Below, piece after piece: positions 49,701-57,474 of a DNA stretch of 64,000 bases. Made by a program: the position numbers and the translations under genes. The stretch is from NCBI RefSeq assembly GCF_016722965.1, contig NZ_JAEQNB010000005.1, positions 62,001 through 126,000 on the forward strand, read 5' to 3'. The number at the start of each line of letters is the position of its first letter. The stretch's first letter is position 1. The notes beneath the pieces were generated by a model, which did not search any database, was not told where the DNA came from, and saw nothing but the letters and a program-made list of their open reading frames with translations. Origin of the DNA: Tumebacillus amylolyticus (GTDB lineage Bacteria; Bacillota; Bacilli; Tumebacillales; Tumebacillaceae).

Positions 49701-49801
49701 CGGAACTTGGTTGCCGAAAACACAGCGCCGACGGCGATCAAGAGGCACAAGATCACGATCGCGACAGGGTTTTTCAGCGAAAACTTAGTAAAAAACGACA
49801 C
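46772..49801 (-). CDS. RND-family efflux transporter (SwrC/AcrB-like)
   Basis: A 1009-aa protein (GTG start, GGGGAG upstream) with the RND plan: TM1, a large periplasmic-type loop, six TMs, and a repeat. Visible motifs: L-P-D-V-D-L-P near the N-terminus, and the proton-relay TM4 segment G-R-V-V-D-D-S-I-V-V-I-E-N. Related Gram-positive proteins (SwrC/YerP) export surfactin-like lipopeptides and bile-salt-like compounds. Its place between spo0A and spoIVB is unusual, since these genes are normally neighbours in Bacillaceae. No membrane-fusion protein gene is adjacent. Confidence 0.96.
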   Translation of the reverse strand: MSFFTKFSLKNPVAIVILCLLIAVGAVFSATKFRQEQLPDVDLPSVTVQAIYPGASPNDVLNQVTVPLETVLRNVEGVKNVTSQSQNNFAMITLEFSFKDNMEDKKKKVEDAITNVKLPTEVEHPKVSSFGTSNQAIIYSAVQVKGNTSQEELNDIVQNRILPQLKSVDGVADVKASGLTDTGVYIQLNTDKMKEKHLSFNMIQQVLQANNLSIPLGEATLNKTKEPVIITGKVDSVDNLKNVVLSPEPNKVVLGDVSDIKKGKDVNIISRTNGAPSIGIDIYKASSANTVAVSEKVLESYKAFDDEGKVQTLIEYDRSADVKESVFSMAREGGLGALFASILILLFLRNVRATIIAIVSIPLSIMISLITLKYFSNVTLNIMTLGGMAVATGRVVDDSIVVIENIVRRLQTEKISKDLLLSATREVGGAITASTVTTVAVFAPLGLLQGISGEFFAPFALTVASSLVASLIVALTVVPLLAWGLMRKRVPKEHEMESGMARTYKRVLNWSLNHKATVLILSVLLFVGTLPLTQLVGVTFMPETENKFLFATVEMPKGTSLSTVDELSRKIDEEFRNNPAVETTHVGVGQQNGQTVEPNYANWFLKLKSDTDTKQLMADMKAKIKVEEGSKFDMYDGNGGGASAGLDITVTGGTAEDRKQATEDITAAVKKIEGTSNVNNNLQEGSKGVQLQVRTEDALKNGLTVIQASSMLRPYLTESQIGKVGDGKSASDLFLTLKGNSLTTLGEIGKMTLDLPTGKQIQVKDIADVTQVQLPGKIQNKNGDEYSSVTGTITSADANAVNTAITDALAAMTLPSGVKYSMGGSTEDIQNMMSDMMLAMSVALGMVYIVMVISFGEGRAPFAILFSLPFALVGGLLGTIVIGEPISISSLIGFLMLIGIVVTNAIVLIDRVQHQIKNGLSIREALLESGGTRLRPILMTAIATIFALVPLAAGIGSGSIISRGLGAVVIGGLVTSTLLTLIVVPVIFELLNFRKARAERRDTVAKVAL

Positions 49802-49892
49802 GAATTACTCCCCACTTTCTTTCTGTTATAGGCATATAGACGATGGAAACGTTAGCAACCCTTCACTTCGATAAAAAATTGTGAACCAAAAA

Positions 49893-49936
49893 ATAAAAAA
49901 ACACCTACCCGATATCCGGATAGGTGTACTTTTTAT
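49893..49936 (-). terminator. Terminator of spoIVB
   Basis: ACACCTA-TCCGGATATCGGG-TAGGTGTTTTTTT on the minus strand, overlapping the last codons. Confidence 0.85.
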
Positions 49937-51243
49937 GATTTAACCTTTGTCTTGGTCTCGATTCCTGCTTCGTTGAGCATCCATTCGAGGAACACCCCAT
50001 AGCCTTGCGTGGGGTCGTTGACGAATACATGGGTGACGGCGCCGACGACTTTTCCGTCTTGGAGGATCGGGCTGCCAGACATCCCTTGGATGATGCCGCC
50101 CGTTTTTTCCAACAGGCGCTTGTCTGTCACTTTGATGACCATCGATTTAGTGGCGGGATACTTTTGTTTCATGACGTTGACGATCTGGATGTCGAACTCC
50201 TCGACTTTTTGGCTGTCCACGACGGTGAGGATGGAGGCTTTCCCCTCATGAACTTGTTCGGCGAGGGCGACGGGCATCGCTTTGGAGATTTTGGCGTTGT
50301 CCGGCAGGTTGTTCATGTTGCCGAAGACACCAAAGTCGGAGTTGCGGGTAATCGATCCGAGGACTTTGTCTTCGTCGATGAAGATCCCGCGCTTCTCCCC
50401 TGGGGAACCGCTTTCGCCTTTGTCAATCGAGGTGACGGAGCTGTGGACGATCTGGCCTTCGCCTACGCCGATCGGTTGACCGGTGTCCACGTCGGTGATG
50501 ATATGACCGAGGGCACCGAATTTTTTCTGATCCGGCGCGTAGAACGTGAGGGTACCAACACCGGCTGCCGAGTCGCGGATGTAGAGGCCGATACGGTAGA
50601 TGTCGCTGTCTTTGTCATAGAGCGGCTTCACTTTGAGTTTGAGCTGCTCCTTCTGCCGTTTGATCGTGAATTCCATCGGCTTGCCGGTCTTGCCTGCTTT
50701 GTTGATCAACTCCGCAGCTTGCTCGACCGATTTGACGGTGGTGCCGTCAATGGCGGTGATGATGTCACCGACTTTGACTTGCGCTTGCTCGGCGGGCGAG
50801 ATGGAGTCTTTGCCCGCTTTGACCAAGTTGTAGCCAACTACCATGATGCCGGAGGACTTGAGTTTGACGCCGATCGACTGGCCGCCGGGGACGACTTTTA
50901 GGTCCGGGACCACGTTCACATGGACCGACTTGACCGGAATCAGACCGAACAGTTTTACTTTTAGGTCGGCGGTGCCGGTTTTGCCGGAATCGAGCTGTAG
51001 AGGTTGATTGAGGTGGGAAACCGCCGATTTCGGAGTTCCGGAGACGGAGATGACGTCCGGTTGCGACGTCGTCACCGTGGCGAACGACTTCATTCCGAGA
51101 TCGAGTGCGGCGTGTGCGCCTTGCAAGATGCGCAGTTCCTGGGGAATGCTTGCGAGCTGATGAATGGGTGTAAACCAACACATGGCGACGAATAGGATTG
51201 CAACCAAGAGACCTGTTAGTTTCCTGCGAGTGTGTCTAGTCAA
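49933..51243 (-). CDS. spoIVB: SpoIVB serine peptidase (intercompartmental sporulation signalling)
   Basis: An S55-family protein of about 436 aa. N-terminal membrane anchor, a PDZ domain (G-D-I-I-T-A-I-D-G), and the peptidase domain with catalytic His in G-A-L-G-H-I-I-T-D and Ser in I-Q-G-M-S-G-S-P-I. It is made in the forespore and crosses to cleave SpoIVFA, releasing SpoIVFB to process pro-sigma-K. The TTG at 51243 has GGGGAGGG at 8-9 nt; the GTG at 51252 overlaps the SD. A sigma-G/F-type promoter lies at 51298-51328. Confidence 0.97.
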   Translation of the reverse strand: MTRHTRRKLTGLLVAILFVAMCWFTPIHQLASIPQELRILQGAHAALDLGMKSFATVTTSQPDVISVSGTPKSAVSHLNQPLQLDSGKTGTADLKVKLFGLIPVKSVHVNVVPDLKVVPGGQSIGVKLKSSGIMVVGYNLVKAGKDSISPAEQAQVKVGDIITAIDGTTVKSVEQAAELINKAGKTGKPMEFTIKRQKEQLKLKVKPLYDKDSDIYRIGLYIRDSAAGVGTLTFYAPDQKKFGALGHIITDVDTGQPIGVGEGQIVHSSVTSIDKGESGSPGEKRGIFIDEDKVLGSITRNSDFGVFGNMNNLPDNAKISKAMPVALAEQVHEGKASILTVVDSQKVEEFDIQIVNVMKQKYPATKSMVIKVTDKRLLEKTGGIIQGMSGSPILQDGKVVGAVTHVFVNDPTQGYGVFLEWMLNEAGIETKTKVKS

Positions 51244-51297
51244 CCATCTCACCCTCCCCTTTCTTCCCGTGTCTACACCTCTTTGAAGTGATGGTTC

Positions 51298-51328
51298 TAC
51301 TATGCCTCCCTGACAGATGTCGTATCCT
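51298..51328 (-). promoter_or_regulatory. Forespore sigma-G/F-type promoter of spoIVB
   Basis: AGGATA (51328-51323), 18 bp, CATAGTA (51304-51298) on the minus strand, one mismatch in the -10 to CATACTA. Confidence 0.6.
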
Positions 51329-51355
51329 GCGAAACATCTGCCATTGAACCCACCT

Positions 51356-53083
51356 TCAACTTTTAAATTTCCGGGCGCGTTCCAACATTTCGGAGGCGTG
51401 GCGTAGCGTAGTTTCCGTCAGTTCAAGCCCTGAGATCATGCGGGCGAGTTCCTGCACGCGCAGGTCGTCGTCCAACGCATACACGGCGGTTCGAGTGCGA
51501 CCGTCCTCCATGCTTTTTTCGATTAAGTAGTGCGTGTCTGCCATCGCCGACACCTGCGCCAAGTGCGTGACGCAGATCACTTGCCGCGACTGGGAGACGA
51601 CGGCCAGTTTCTCCGCCACGGCTTGGGCAGCCCGGCCGGAGATTCCGGTATCTACTTCGTCAAAAATCAGCGTGCCCACATCGTCCGCATCGGCGAGCAA
51701 CGTCTTGAGCGCCAGCATCGTGCGCGAGAGTTCGCCGCCCGATGCAATTTTGGCAAGCGGACGCAGAGATTCACCCACATTCGGGGAGAAAAGGAACTCG
51801 ACCCTGTCGATTCCCGCTTCCGTCACATGGACGCGGCGTTCGCCGATCGGCAATCCGTCTTCTTCCTGAATCTGCGTGAAGCTGATCGCAAACTGGGTGT
51901 TTGGCATCATCAGCTCGCCCAGTTCCTTCATCACCGCTTTGGCGAGGCGTTCGGAAGCCGCGCGTCGCGCTTTGGAGAGAGCGACCGCGTTTTTGGCAAG
52001 CCCTTTGCCCGCTCGCTCCAACTCAAGGGACAACCGTTCCAAGTTCTCTTCGTGGTTCTCCAACGCTTCGAGGTCGCGAAGCAACTTGTCCCGGTAGACG
52101 AGGATCTCCTCGACCGTGTCTCCATATTTTTTCCGCAGGCGGCGCAAGACATTCAGACGATCGTCCAGTTGGGATAATTTGTTCGGGTTGAACTCCACTT
52201 CGTTTCGGTAATCGCGCAAACTATGCGCAGCTTCTTCGACGTGGAGAAGTGCCGTTTTAATCAACTCAAGCGTCGGTGCGAGCGACTCGTCATAGCGGAC
52301 GGCTCCATCTAAATCGACGATGGTCTGGTTGAGTTGATCCAAAGCCGATGAGTTGCGCCCCTCGCCGCTGTAGAGTCGATCATAGGAAGCATTGGCGGCG
52401 GCAAACAATTTTTCAGCGTGCGCCAGACGCTTGCGCTCTTCTTCAAGTTCCACGTCTTCGCCGGGGCGCGGGTTGGCTTCTTGGATTTCTTGCAGTTGAA
52501 AACGCACGATGTCGAGACGCTGGATTCGCTCTTGTTCGCCAAGGCGCGCCTCGCGAATTTTTTGCCGCGCAACACGGAAGTCGCGGAAACTCGCTTCGAC
52601 CGCCGCACGCAGCGCCAACAGGTCTTCGCCGCCAAATGCGTCGATCAGGGCGATCTGCTCCCGCGGGTCGGTCAGCGTCTGGTGCTCGTGCTGTCCGTGC
52701 ATGCTCATCAAGTATTGCCCAAATCGACGGAGCATCTGCACGGTGACCATGCGGCCATTGACGCGGCAGACGTTCTTGCCCGCCGCTGAAAGCTCGCGGG
52801 AAACCAGCACGCCCTCGTCGTCGAGGTCGATGCCGTACTCCTCACACAATTCTCGAAACTCATTCGATACGGGAACGGCAAAAAGAGCCTCGATGGTGGC
52901 TTTCGCAGCGCCTTGCCGAACGGTGTCGGACGAGGCTCTGCCCCCCAAGATGAGGCTCATGGCGTCCAGCAGAATGGATTTCCCGGCACCCGTCTCCCCC
53001 GTCAGGATGTTCAATCCCGGTTCGAGGGACAGGTGGACTTCTTCAATCAGCGCAAAGTTGCGCACGGTCAACTCCATCAACAT
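51356..53083 (-). CDS. recN: DNA repair protein RecN
   Basis: A 575-aa SMC-like ATPase. Walker A G-E-T-G-A-G-K-S-I-L near the N-terminus, a long central coiled coil, signature K-I-A-S-G-G-E-L-S-R-T and Walker B L-I-F-D-E-V-D-T-G-I-S-G. It acts early in double-strand-break repair. SD GGGGG upstream of ATG. Follows argR by 15 bp in the usual argR-recN order. Confidence 0.97.
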   Translation of the reverse strand: MLMELTVRNFALIEEVHLSLEPGLNILTGETGAGKSILLDAMSLILGGRASSDTVRQGAAKATIEALFAVPVSNEFRELCEEYGIDLDDEGVLVSRELSAAGKNVCRVNGRMVTVQMLRRFGQYLMSMHGQHEHQTLTDPREQIALIDAFGGEDLLALRAAVEASFRDFRVARQKIREARLGEQERIQRLDIVRFQLQEIQEANPRPGEDVELEEERKRLAHAEKLFAAANASYDRLYSGEGRNSSALDQLNQTIVDLDGAVRYDESLAPTLELIKTALLHVEEAAHSLRDYRNEVEFNPNKLSQLDDRLNVLRRLRKKYGDTVEEILVYRDKLLRDLEALENHEENLERLSLELERAGKGLAKNAVALSKARRAASERLAKAVMKELGELMMPNTQFAISFTQIQEEDGLPIGERRVHVTEAGIDRVEFLFSPNVGESLRPLAKIASGGELSRTMLALKTLLADADDVGTLIFDEVDTGISGRAAQAVAEKLAVVSQSRQVICVTHLAQVSAMADTHYLIEKSMEDGRTRTAVYALDDDLRVQELARMISGLELTETTLRHASEMLERARKFKS

Positions 53084-53098
53084 GGTGAAAAAAACCCC

Positions 53099-53545
53099 CT
53101 AGACGTAGGAGAGGAATCGATTGACGATACTCGGGGCGATCTCGGTGGATCGGGTGATGATCAAGATCGTGTCATCTCCACAGATGGTGCCAAGCACTTC
53201 CGACCAGTCCAACGCATCCACGATGGCGCCGACCGCGTGTGCGTTCCCCGGCAGTGTCTTCATGACGATCAGGTTTTCGGCCCGGTCGATCGACACAAAG
53301 GAGTCGAGCAACATCCGGCGCAATTTTTGCTCCGGATTGTACGTCGGTTCGGCCGGCAACGAATACTTGTAGGTGCCGTTCGGAGTTGGGGTCTTGACGA
53401 GGTGCAGTTCTTTGATATCACGCGAGACTGTCGCTTGGGTGACTTGGAAACCGGCGGCGCGGAGTTGCTCCACCAGGTCCTCCTGTGTCTCGATCTCTTG
53501 CCCGGTAATGATCTCACGAATTTTCAACAGGCGTTGGCCTTTCAT
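53099..53545 (-). CDS. argR: Arginine repressor ArgR/AhrC
   Basis: A 148-aa protein. Winged-helix N-terminus with [12 protein letters not shown], and a C-terminal arginine-binding/hexamerisation domain with [10 protein letters not shown]. It represses arginine biosynthesis and activates catabolism in response to arginine. Located between nadK and recN. Confidence 0.97.
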   Translation of the reverse strand: MKGQRLLKIREIITGQEIETQEDLVEQLRAAGFQVTQATVSRDIKELHLVKTPTPNGTYKYSLPAEPTYNPEQKLRRMLLDSFVSIDRAENLIVMKTLPGNAHAVGAIVDALDWSEVLGTICGDDTILIITRSTEIAPSIVNRFLSYV

Positions 53546-53565
53546 TCTCTATCGAACCCTTTCTC

Positions 53566-54420
53566 TCACGTCGCGACGTGCAATTTGCGGCGTAGTACAT
53601 CGAAAAATTCCCTATCGCGCCATTTAATCAACGTGGTCTTGTACCCGGCTTGCCGGACACGGATCACGTCGTGATTCTCCAATTCATAAAAAAGCTGTCC
53701 ATCAACTGAGAGCACCAATTCATCGTGGGTCGCTTCCACTTCCACTCGCACTTCTTGGTTGGCGGCGATGACCATCGGCCGCGAATGCAAGGTGTGCGGA
53801 CAGATCGGAGTCAGCACGATCACGTCGATATGCGGAGAAACGACCGGTCCCCCGCAAGAGAGCGAGTACGCCGTGGAACCCGTCGGTGTGGAAACGAGCA
53901 AACCGTCGCCCGTGTATTGGTCCACGTACATGTCGTCTACGAACACGCGATTGGTCACCATCCGGCCAAACGACCCTTTGGCAATCGCCACGTCGTTCAA
54001 ACCCACCGCTTCGTGCAAGACCTGACCCCCGCGGATGACCTGCGCTTCCAGCATCAAGCGCTCCTCCAAGCAGTAGTCTCCTGCCAAGACCCGCTGGACC
54101 GCGTTCTCCATGTCTTTGGGCTCCGCTTCGGAGAGGAAGCCGAGGTGTCCCAGATTGATGCCAAGCATCGGCAAGCCCGTCTTGGCGAACTGGCGGGCAA
54201 ATCCCAGAATGGTGCCGTCCCCGCCCAATACGAAGAGAATTTCGACTCGGCTCGGAAAGTCGCTTTGCGGAATTCCAAGTTCCGGGCGTCCGATCTTCTC
54301 CGCCGATTCCTCATCGACAAACACGTGTGCCCCGTGGCGTTCAATGATCTCCACCAAGTTTTGGGTGACCGGAATCGCCGTTGGCTTGGTGGGGTTGACC
54401 GCCAATCCGATTGTCTTCAT
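53566..54420 (-). CDS. nadK: NAD kinase
   Basis: A 284-aa enzyme with the substrate motif F-V-L-G-G-D-G-T-I-L-G, the conserved L-N-D-V-A-I-A-K-G segment and P-T-G-S-T-A-Y-S-L-S-C-G-G-P. It phosphorylates NAD to NADP. Follows tlyA and precedes argR. Length typical. Confidence 0.97.
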   Translation of the reverse strand: MKTIGLAVNPTKPTAIPVTQNLVEIIERHGAHVFVDEESAEKIGRPELGIPQSDFPSRVEILFVLGGDGTILGFARQFAKTGLPMLGINLGHLGFLSEAEPKDMENAVQRVLAGDYCLEERLMLEAQVIRGGQVLHEAVGLNDVAIAKGSFGRMVTNRVFVDDMYVDQYTGDGLLVSTPTGSTAYSLSCGGPVVSPHIDVIVLTPICPHTLHSRPMVIAANQEVRVEVEATHDELVLSVDGQLFYELENHDVIRVRQAGYKTTLIKWRDREFFDVLRRKLHVAT

Positions 54421-54496
54421 AAAGGATGCCCTCCATTCTGTAGACAGGCTTTCACATTCTTAACAAGCATTCGCTGTCTTGAATAAGAATTCCTTT

Positions 54497-55315
54497 TTAT
54501 CGTTCTAAGGAAGAATGCGCATCTTGAACAACTCCCTGAATTTTCTCCGTCAGTTCCTCCGGAGACAGGCCGTTCCCAACCTTCGTCAAGTGCGCCAAAA
54601 ATTCAATGTTCCCATCCCCGCCCGTGATGGGCGAGAAGGTGATGTCGACAACGCGGAAGCCTTGCGCCACAGCCGTTCCCAACGTATGTACGAGCACGTC
54701 ACGGTGTACCTCCGGGTCGCGGACGATGCCGTTTTTGCCCACACGGTCACGACCTGCTTCAAACTGCGGCTTGATCAGGGAGAGCAGTTGACCGTCTTCC
54801 GTTAAAATATTCGAGATCACCGGCAGCAAGAGTCGAATCGAGATGAACGAAACGTCCATGACCGCCACTTGCGGTGTCTCTCCCTTGAGGTCTTGGGGTT
54901 GCAGATGGCGGAAGTTGGTGCGCTCCATGACGATTACACGCGGGTCGTTGCGCACTTTCCACGCCAGTTGGCCGTAGCCGACGTCGATGGAATAGACTTG
55001 CTTCGCTCCGTTTTGCAGCGCGCAGTCGGAGAATCCCCCCGTGGAGGCGCCGATGTCGACGACGACTTTGTCCACCAGCGAGACGTTGAAAGCGGCGAGC
55101 GCTTTTTCCAACTTGAGACCGCCGCGTGAGACGTACGGATGCAAGTCTCCCTTGACGGTGATCTTCGCTTCCACTTTGATTTTGGTGCCCGCTTTGTCGA
55201 CACGTTCTCCGTCGACGGAAACCAGTCCCGCCATGATGGCCGCTTTGGCCCGCTCGCGGGAATCATAATGGCCTTGTTCCACTAACAGTACATCTAACCG
55301 TTCCTTAGCACTCAT
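54497..55315 (-). CDS. tlyA: TlyA family rRNA 2'-O-methyltransferase/hemolysin-like protein
   Basis: A 272-aa protein: an S4 RNA-binding domain (E-R-L-D-V-L-L-V-E-Q-G...R-A-K-A-A-I-M-A-G-L-V) followed by an FtsJ-type methyltransferase with the SAM motif D-I-G-A-S-T-G-G-F-S-D. The family 2'-O-methylates rRNA. Start at 55315 has GAGGGT upstream; the 21-codon extension lacks SD. Confidence 0.95.
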   Translation of the reverse strand: MSAKERLDVLLVEQGHYDSRERAKAAIMAGLVSVDGERVDKAGTKIKVEAKITVKGDLHPYVSRGGLKLEKALAAFNVSLVDKVVVDIGASTGGFSDCALQNGAKQVYSIDVGYGQLAWKVRNDPRVIVMERTNFRHLQPQDLKGETPQVAVMDVSFISIRLLLPVISNILTEDGQLLSLIKPQFEAGRDRVGKNGIVRDPEVHRDVLVHTLGTAVAQGFRVVDITFSPITGGDGNIEFLAHLTKVGNGLSPEELTEKIQGVVQDAHSSLER

Positions 55316-55414
55316 GTCATACCCTCTGTCATCAATGATTTGTCTCTTGTTACCGTTCACTAAAAACGGGCAAGACATGCGTCCCGCCCGCTCTGTACAG
55401 CTATGAAGCTATGG

Positions 55415-57307
55415 TTACGCGCGCTTCTGTTTGAGCGGCGCCATGGTTTTGACCAGTTCCACCACCGAATCGACGTTGAGGCCGACGTGGTCGAGCAGTT
55501 GTTGCGGGTCTCCGTGTTCCACGAACAGGTCCGGCAGACCCATCGGGTAGATCTCCATGCCGTAGATGCGGTTCAGTGCAAAAAATTCCATGACTGCACT
55601 CCCCATACCGCCCTGGGTCGAACCTTCCTCGATCGTAACGATGCGCATCCCCTGCTTGGCGAGGTCGAGCAAGAGTTCCTCGTCCAGCGGTTTTACGAAA
55701 CGCATGTTGACAACCTTCGCATCAATTCCGCTCTCAACGAGGGCTTCTGCAGCTTTCTGCGCAACGTGAACCATCGACCCGAGCGCGAGAATCGCCACGT
55801 CCTTGCCTTCGCGAACGGTTTCCGACTTGCCGATCGGAAGTGCTTTGAATTCCGTGTCCATCTGTACACCGAGACCGCCGCCGCGCGGATAACGCATCGC
55901 AATCGGGCCGGCGTGGTTGACCGCGGTGTAGAGCATCTGGCGGAATTCGTTCTCGTCCTTCGGTGCCATGATCGTGAAGTTCGGGACGCAACGCAAGAAT
56001 GCGATGTCAAAAGCGCCTTGGTGCGTTTCGCCGTCGTTGCCGACCAGACCCGCGCGGTCGATGGCAATCGTCACGGGCAAGTTCTGGATGGCAATGTCGT
56101 GAATCGCTTGGTCGTACGCACGCTGCAGGAACGTCGAGTAGATCGCGAGCACCGGCTTTTTGCCCCCGCATGCAAGACCTGCGGCAAACGTCGCCGAGTG
56201 TTGCTCTGCGATCCCGACGTCGAAGCAACGCTCCGGGAACACTTCTTGGAACTTGATCAGACCCGAGCCCGGCAACATCGCCGGCGTAATCGCCACGATG
56301 TCCGGGTCCCGCTCGGCCAACTCGATCATCGTGTCGGCAAACAAGTTCGGGTATTGCGGCGGTGCCGGTTTGACAACTTTCGGCGCATCGCCTTTGACGA
56401 CGTTGAAGCCTTTGGAGACGGAGTGCATTTTGTCGGGCGCATCGGCGGCGACGGCATAGCCTTTGCCTTTTTGCGTGACAACATGCAGAAGCACCGGACC
56501 CTTGGTCTGTTTGGCGCGTTGCATATAGGTCAAAAGCGTCGGCAAGTCATGTCCGTTGATCGGGCCGAGGTAGGTAAACCCGAACTCTTCAAACAGCATG
56601 CCCGGCACGAGGAAGGACTTGAAAGAGTCCTTGAAGCGGTCGATCAGGCGCGTGGTTTTGTCCCCAAGGTCGCCGAACTTATGTAAGAAGTTCACGACGT
56701 CCTTCTTGAGCGACGAATAGGACGGATCGACGCGCAGTTTGGTCAGATAGTGGGAAATCGCTCCGACGTTCGGTGCGATCGACATCTCGTTGTCGTTGAG
56801 GACGACGAGCATATCTGTTCCGAGATGTCCGGCGTGGTTGAGCGCTTCAAACGCCATCCCGCCGGTCATCGAGCCGTCGCCGATCACAGCGATGACTTTG
56901 TGGTCTTCGCCCGCGATGTCCCGGGCTGATGCATAGCCCATCGCGGCCGAGATTGAGGTGCTGGCATGCCCGACATCGAACATGTCGTGCTCCGATTCGG
57001 AGCGTTTCGGGAAGCCAGACATCCCCTTGAATTTGCGCAAAGTCGGGAAGAGGTGCTTTCGTCCCGTCAGGATCTTGTGTACGTAGGCTTGGTGCCCTAC
57101 GTCCCAGATGATCTTGTCACGGGGAGAGTCGTAAATTTGGTGCAGAGCCAGCGTTAATTCCACAGCTCCCAAATTGGAGCCGAAGTGCCCGCCTGTCGTC
57201 GCCAAGTTCTCGATCAAGAACTGACGAATTTCCTCTGCGAGTTGATTGAGTTGTTCCACCGACAAATGCTTTATATCAGAGGGGGTATTGATTTTGTCAA
57301 GAAGCAT
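55415..57307 (-). CDS. dxs: 1-deoxy-D-xylulose-5-phosphate synthase
   Basis: A 630-aa thiamine-diphosphate enzyme. G-D-G-S-M-T-G-G-M-A-F-E-A-L-N-H-A-G (ThDP/Mg site), H-Q-A-Y-V-H-K-I-L-T-G-R, and the transketolase-type D-R-A-G-L-V-G-N-D-G-E-T-H-Q-G are intact. It catalyses pyruvate plus glyceraldehyde-3-phosphate to DXP, the first MEP-pathway step for isoprenoids. SD GTGAGGCGG. Its usual neighbours xseAB/ispA are not upstream here; a signalling operon occupies that site. Confidence 0.97.
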   Translation of the reverse strand: MLLDKINTPSDIKHLSVEQLNQLAEEIRQFLIENLATTGGHFGSNLGAVELTLALHQIYDSPRDKIIWDVGHQAYVHKILTGRKHLFPTLRKFKGMSGFPKRSESEHDMFDVGHASTSISAAMGYASARDIAGEDHKVIAVIGDGSMTGGMAFEALNHAGHLGTDMLVVLNDNEMSIAPNVGAISHYLTKLRVDPSYSSLKKDVVNFLHKFGDLGDKTTRLIDRFKDSFKSFLVPGMLFEEFGFTYLGPINGHDLPTLLTYMQRAKQTKGPVLLHVVTQKGKGYAVAADAPDKMHSVSKGFNVVKGDAPKVVKPAPPQYPNLFADTMIELAERDPDIVAITPAMLPGSGLIKFQEVFPERCFDVGIAEQHSATFAAGLACGGKKPVLAIYSTFLQRAYDQAIHDIAIQNLPVTIAIDRAGLVGNDGETHQGAFDIAFLRCVPNFTIMAPKDENEFRQMLYTAVNHAGPIAMRYPRGGGLGVQMDTEFKALPIGKSETVREGKDVAILALGSMVHVAQKAAEALVESGIDAKVVNMRFVKPLDEELLLDLAKQGMRIVTIEEGSTQGGMGSAVMEFFALNRIYGMEIYPMGLPDLFVEHGDPQQLLDHVGLNVDSVVELVKTMAPLKQKRA

Positions 57308-57426
57308 GTGTACCGCCTCACTTCGTGATAGTCAAAACAAGTAGTCAAAAAAAGTCACTCGTCTAACCATTGTATCACAGCACAGCTTTTCCTTTCCATC
57401 CCTTTTCCTTAGTCGTTAGTGTGTAC

Positions 57427-57463
57427 AAAAAAAGGAAGAAAGCCGCAGGGCCTCTTCCTTTTT
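57427..57463 (-). terminator. Terminator of the cyclase-like operon
   Basis: AAAGGAAGA-GGCCCTGCGGCTT-TCTTCCTTT then TTTT on the minus strand. Confidence 0.85.
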
Positions 57464-57474
57464 CTTGAAAACTT

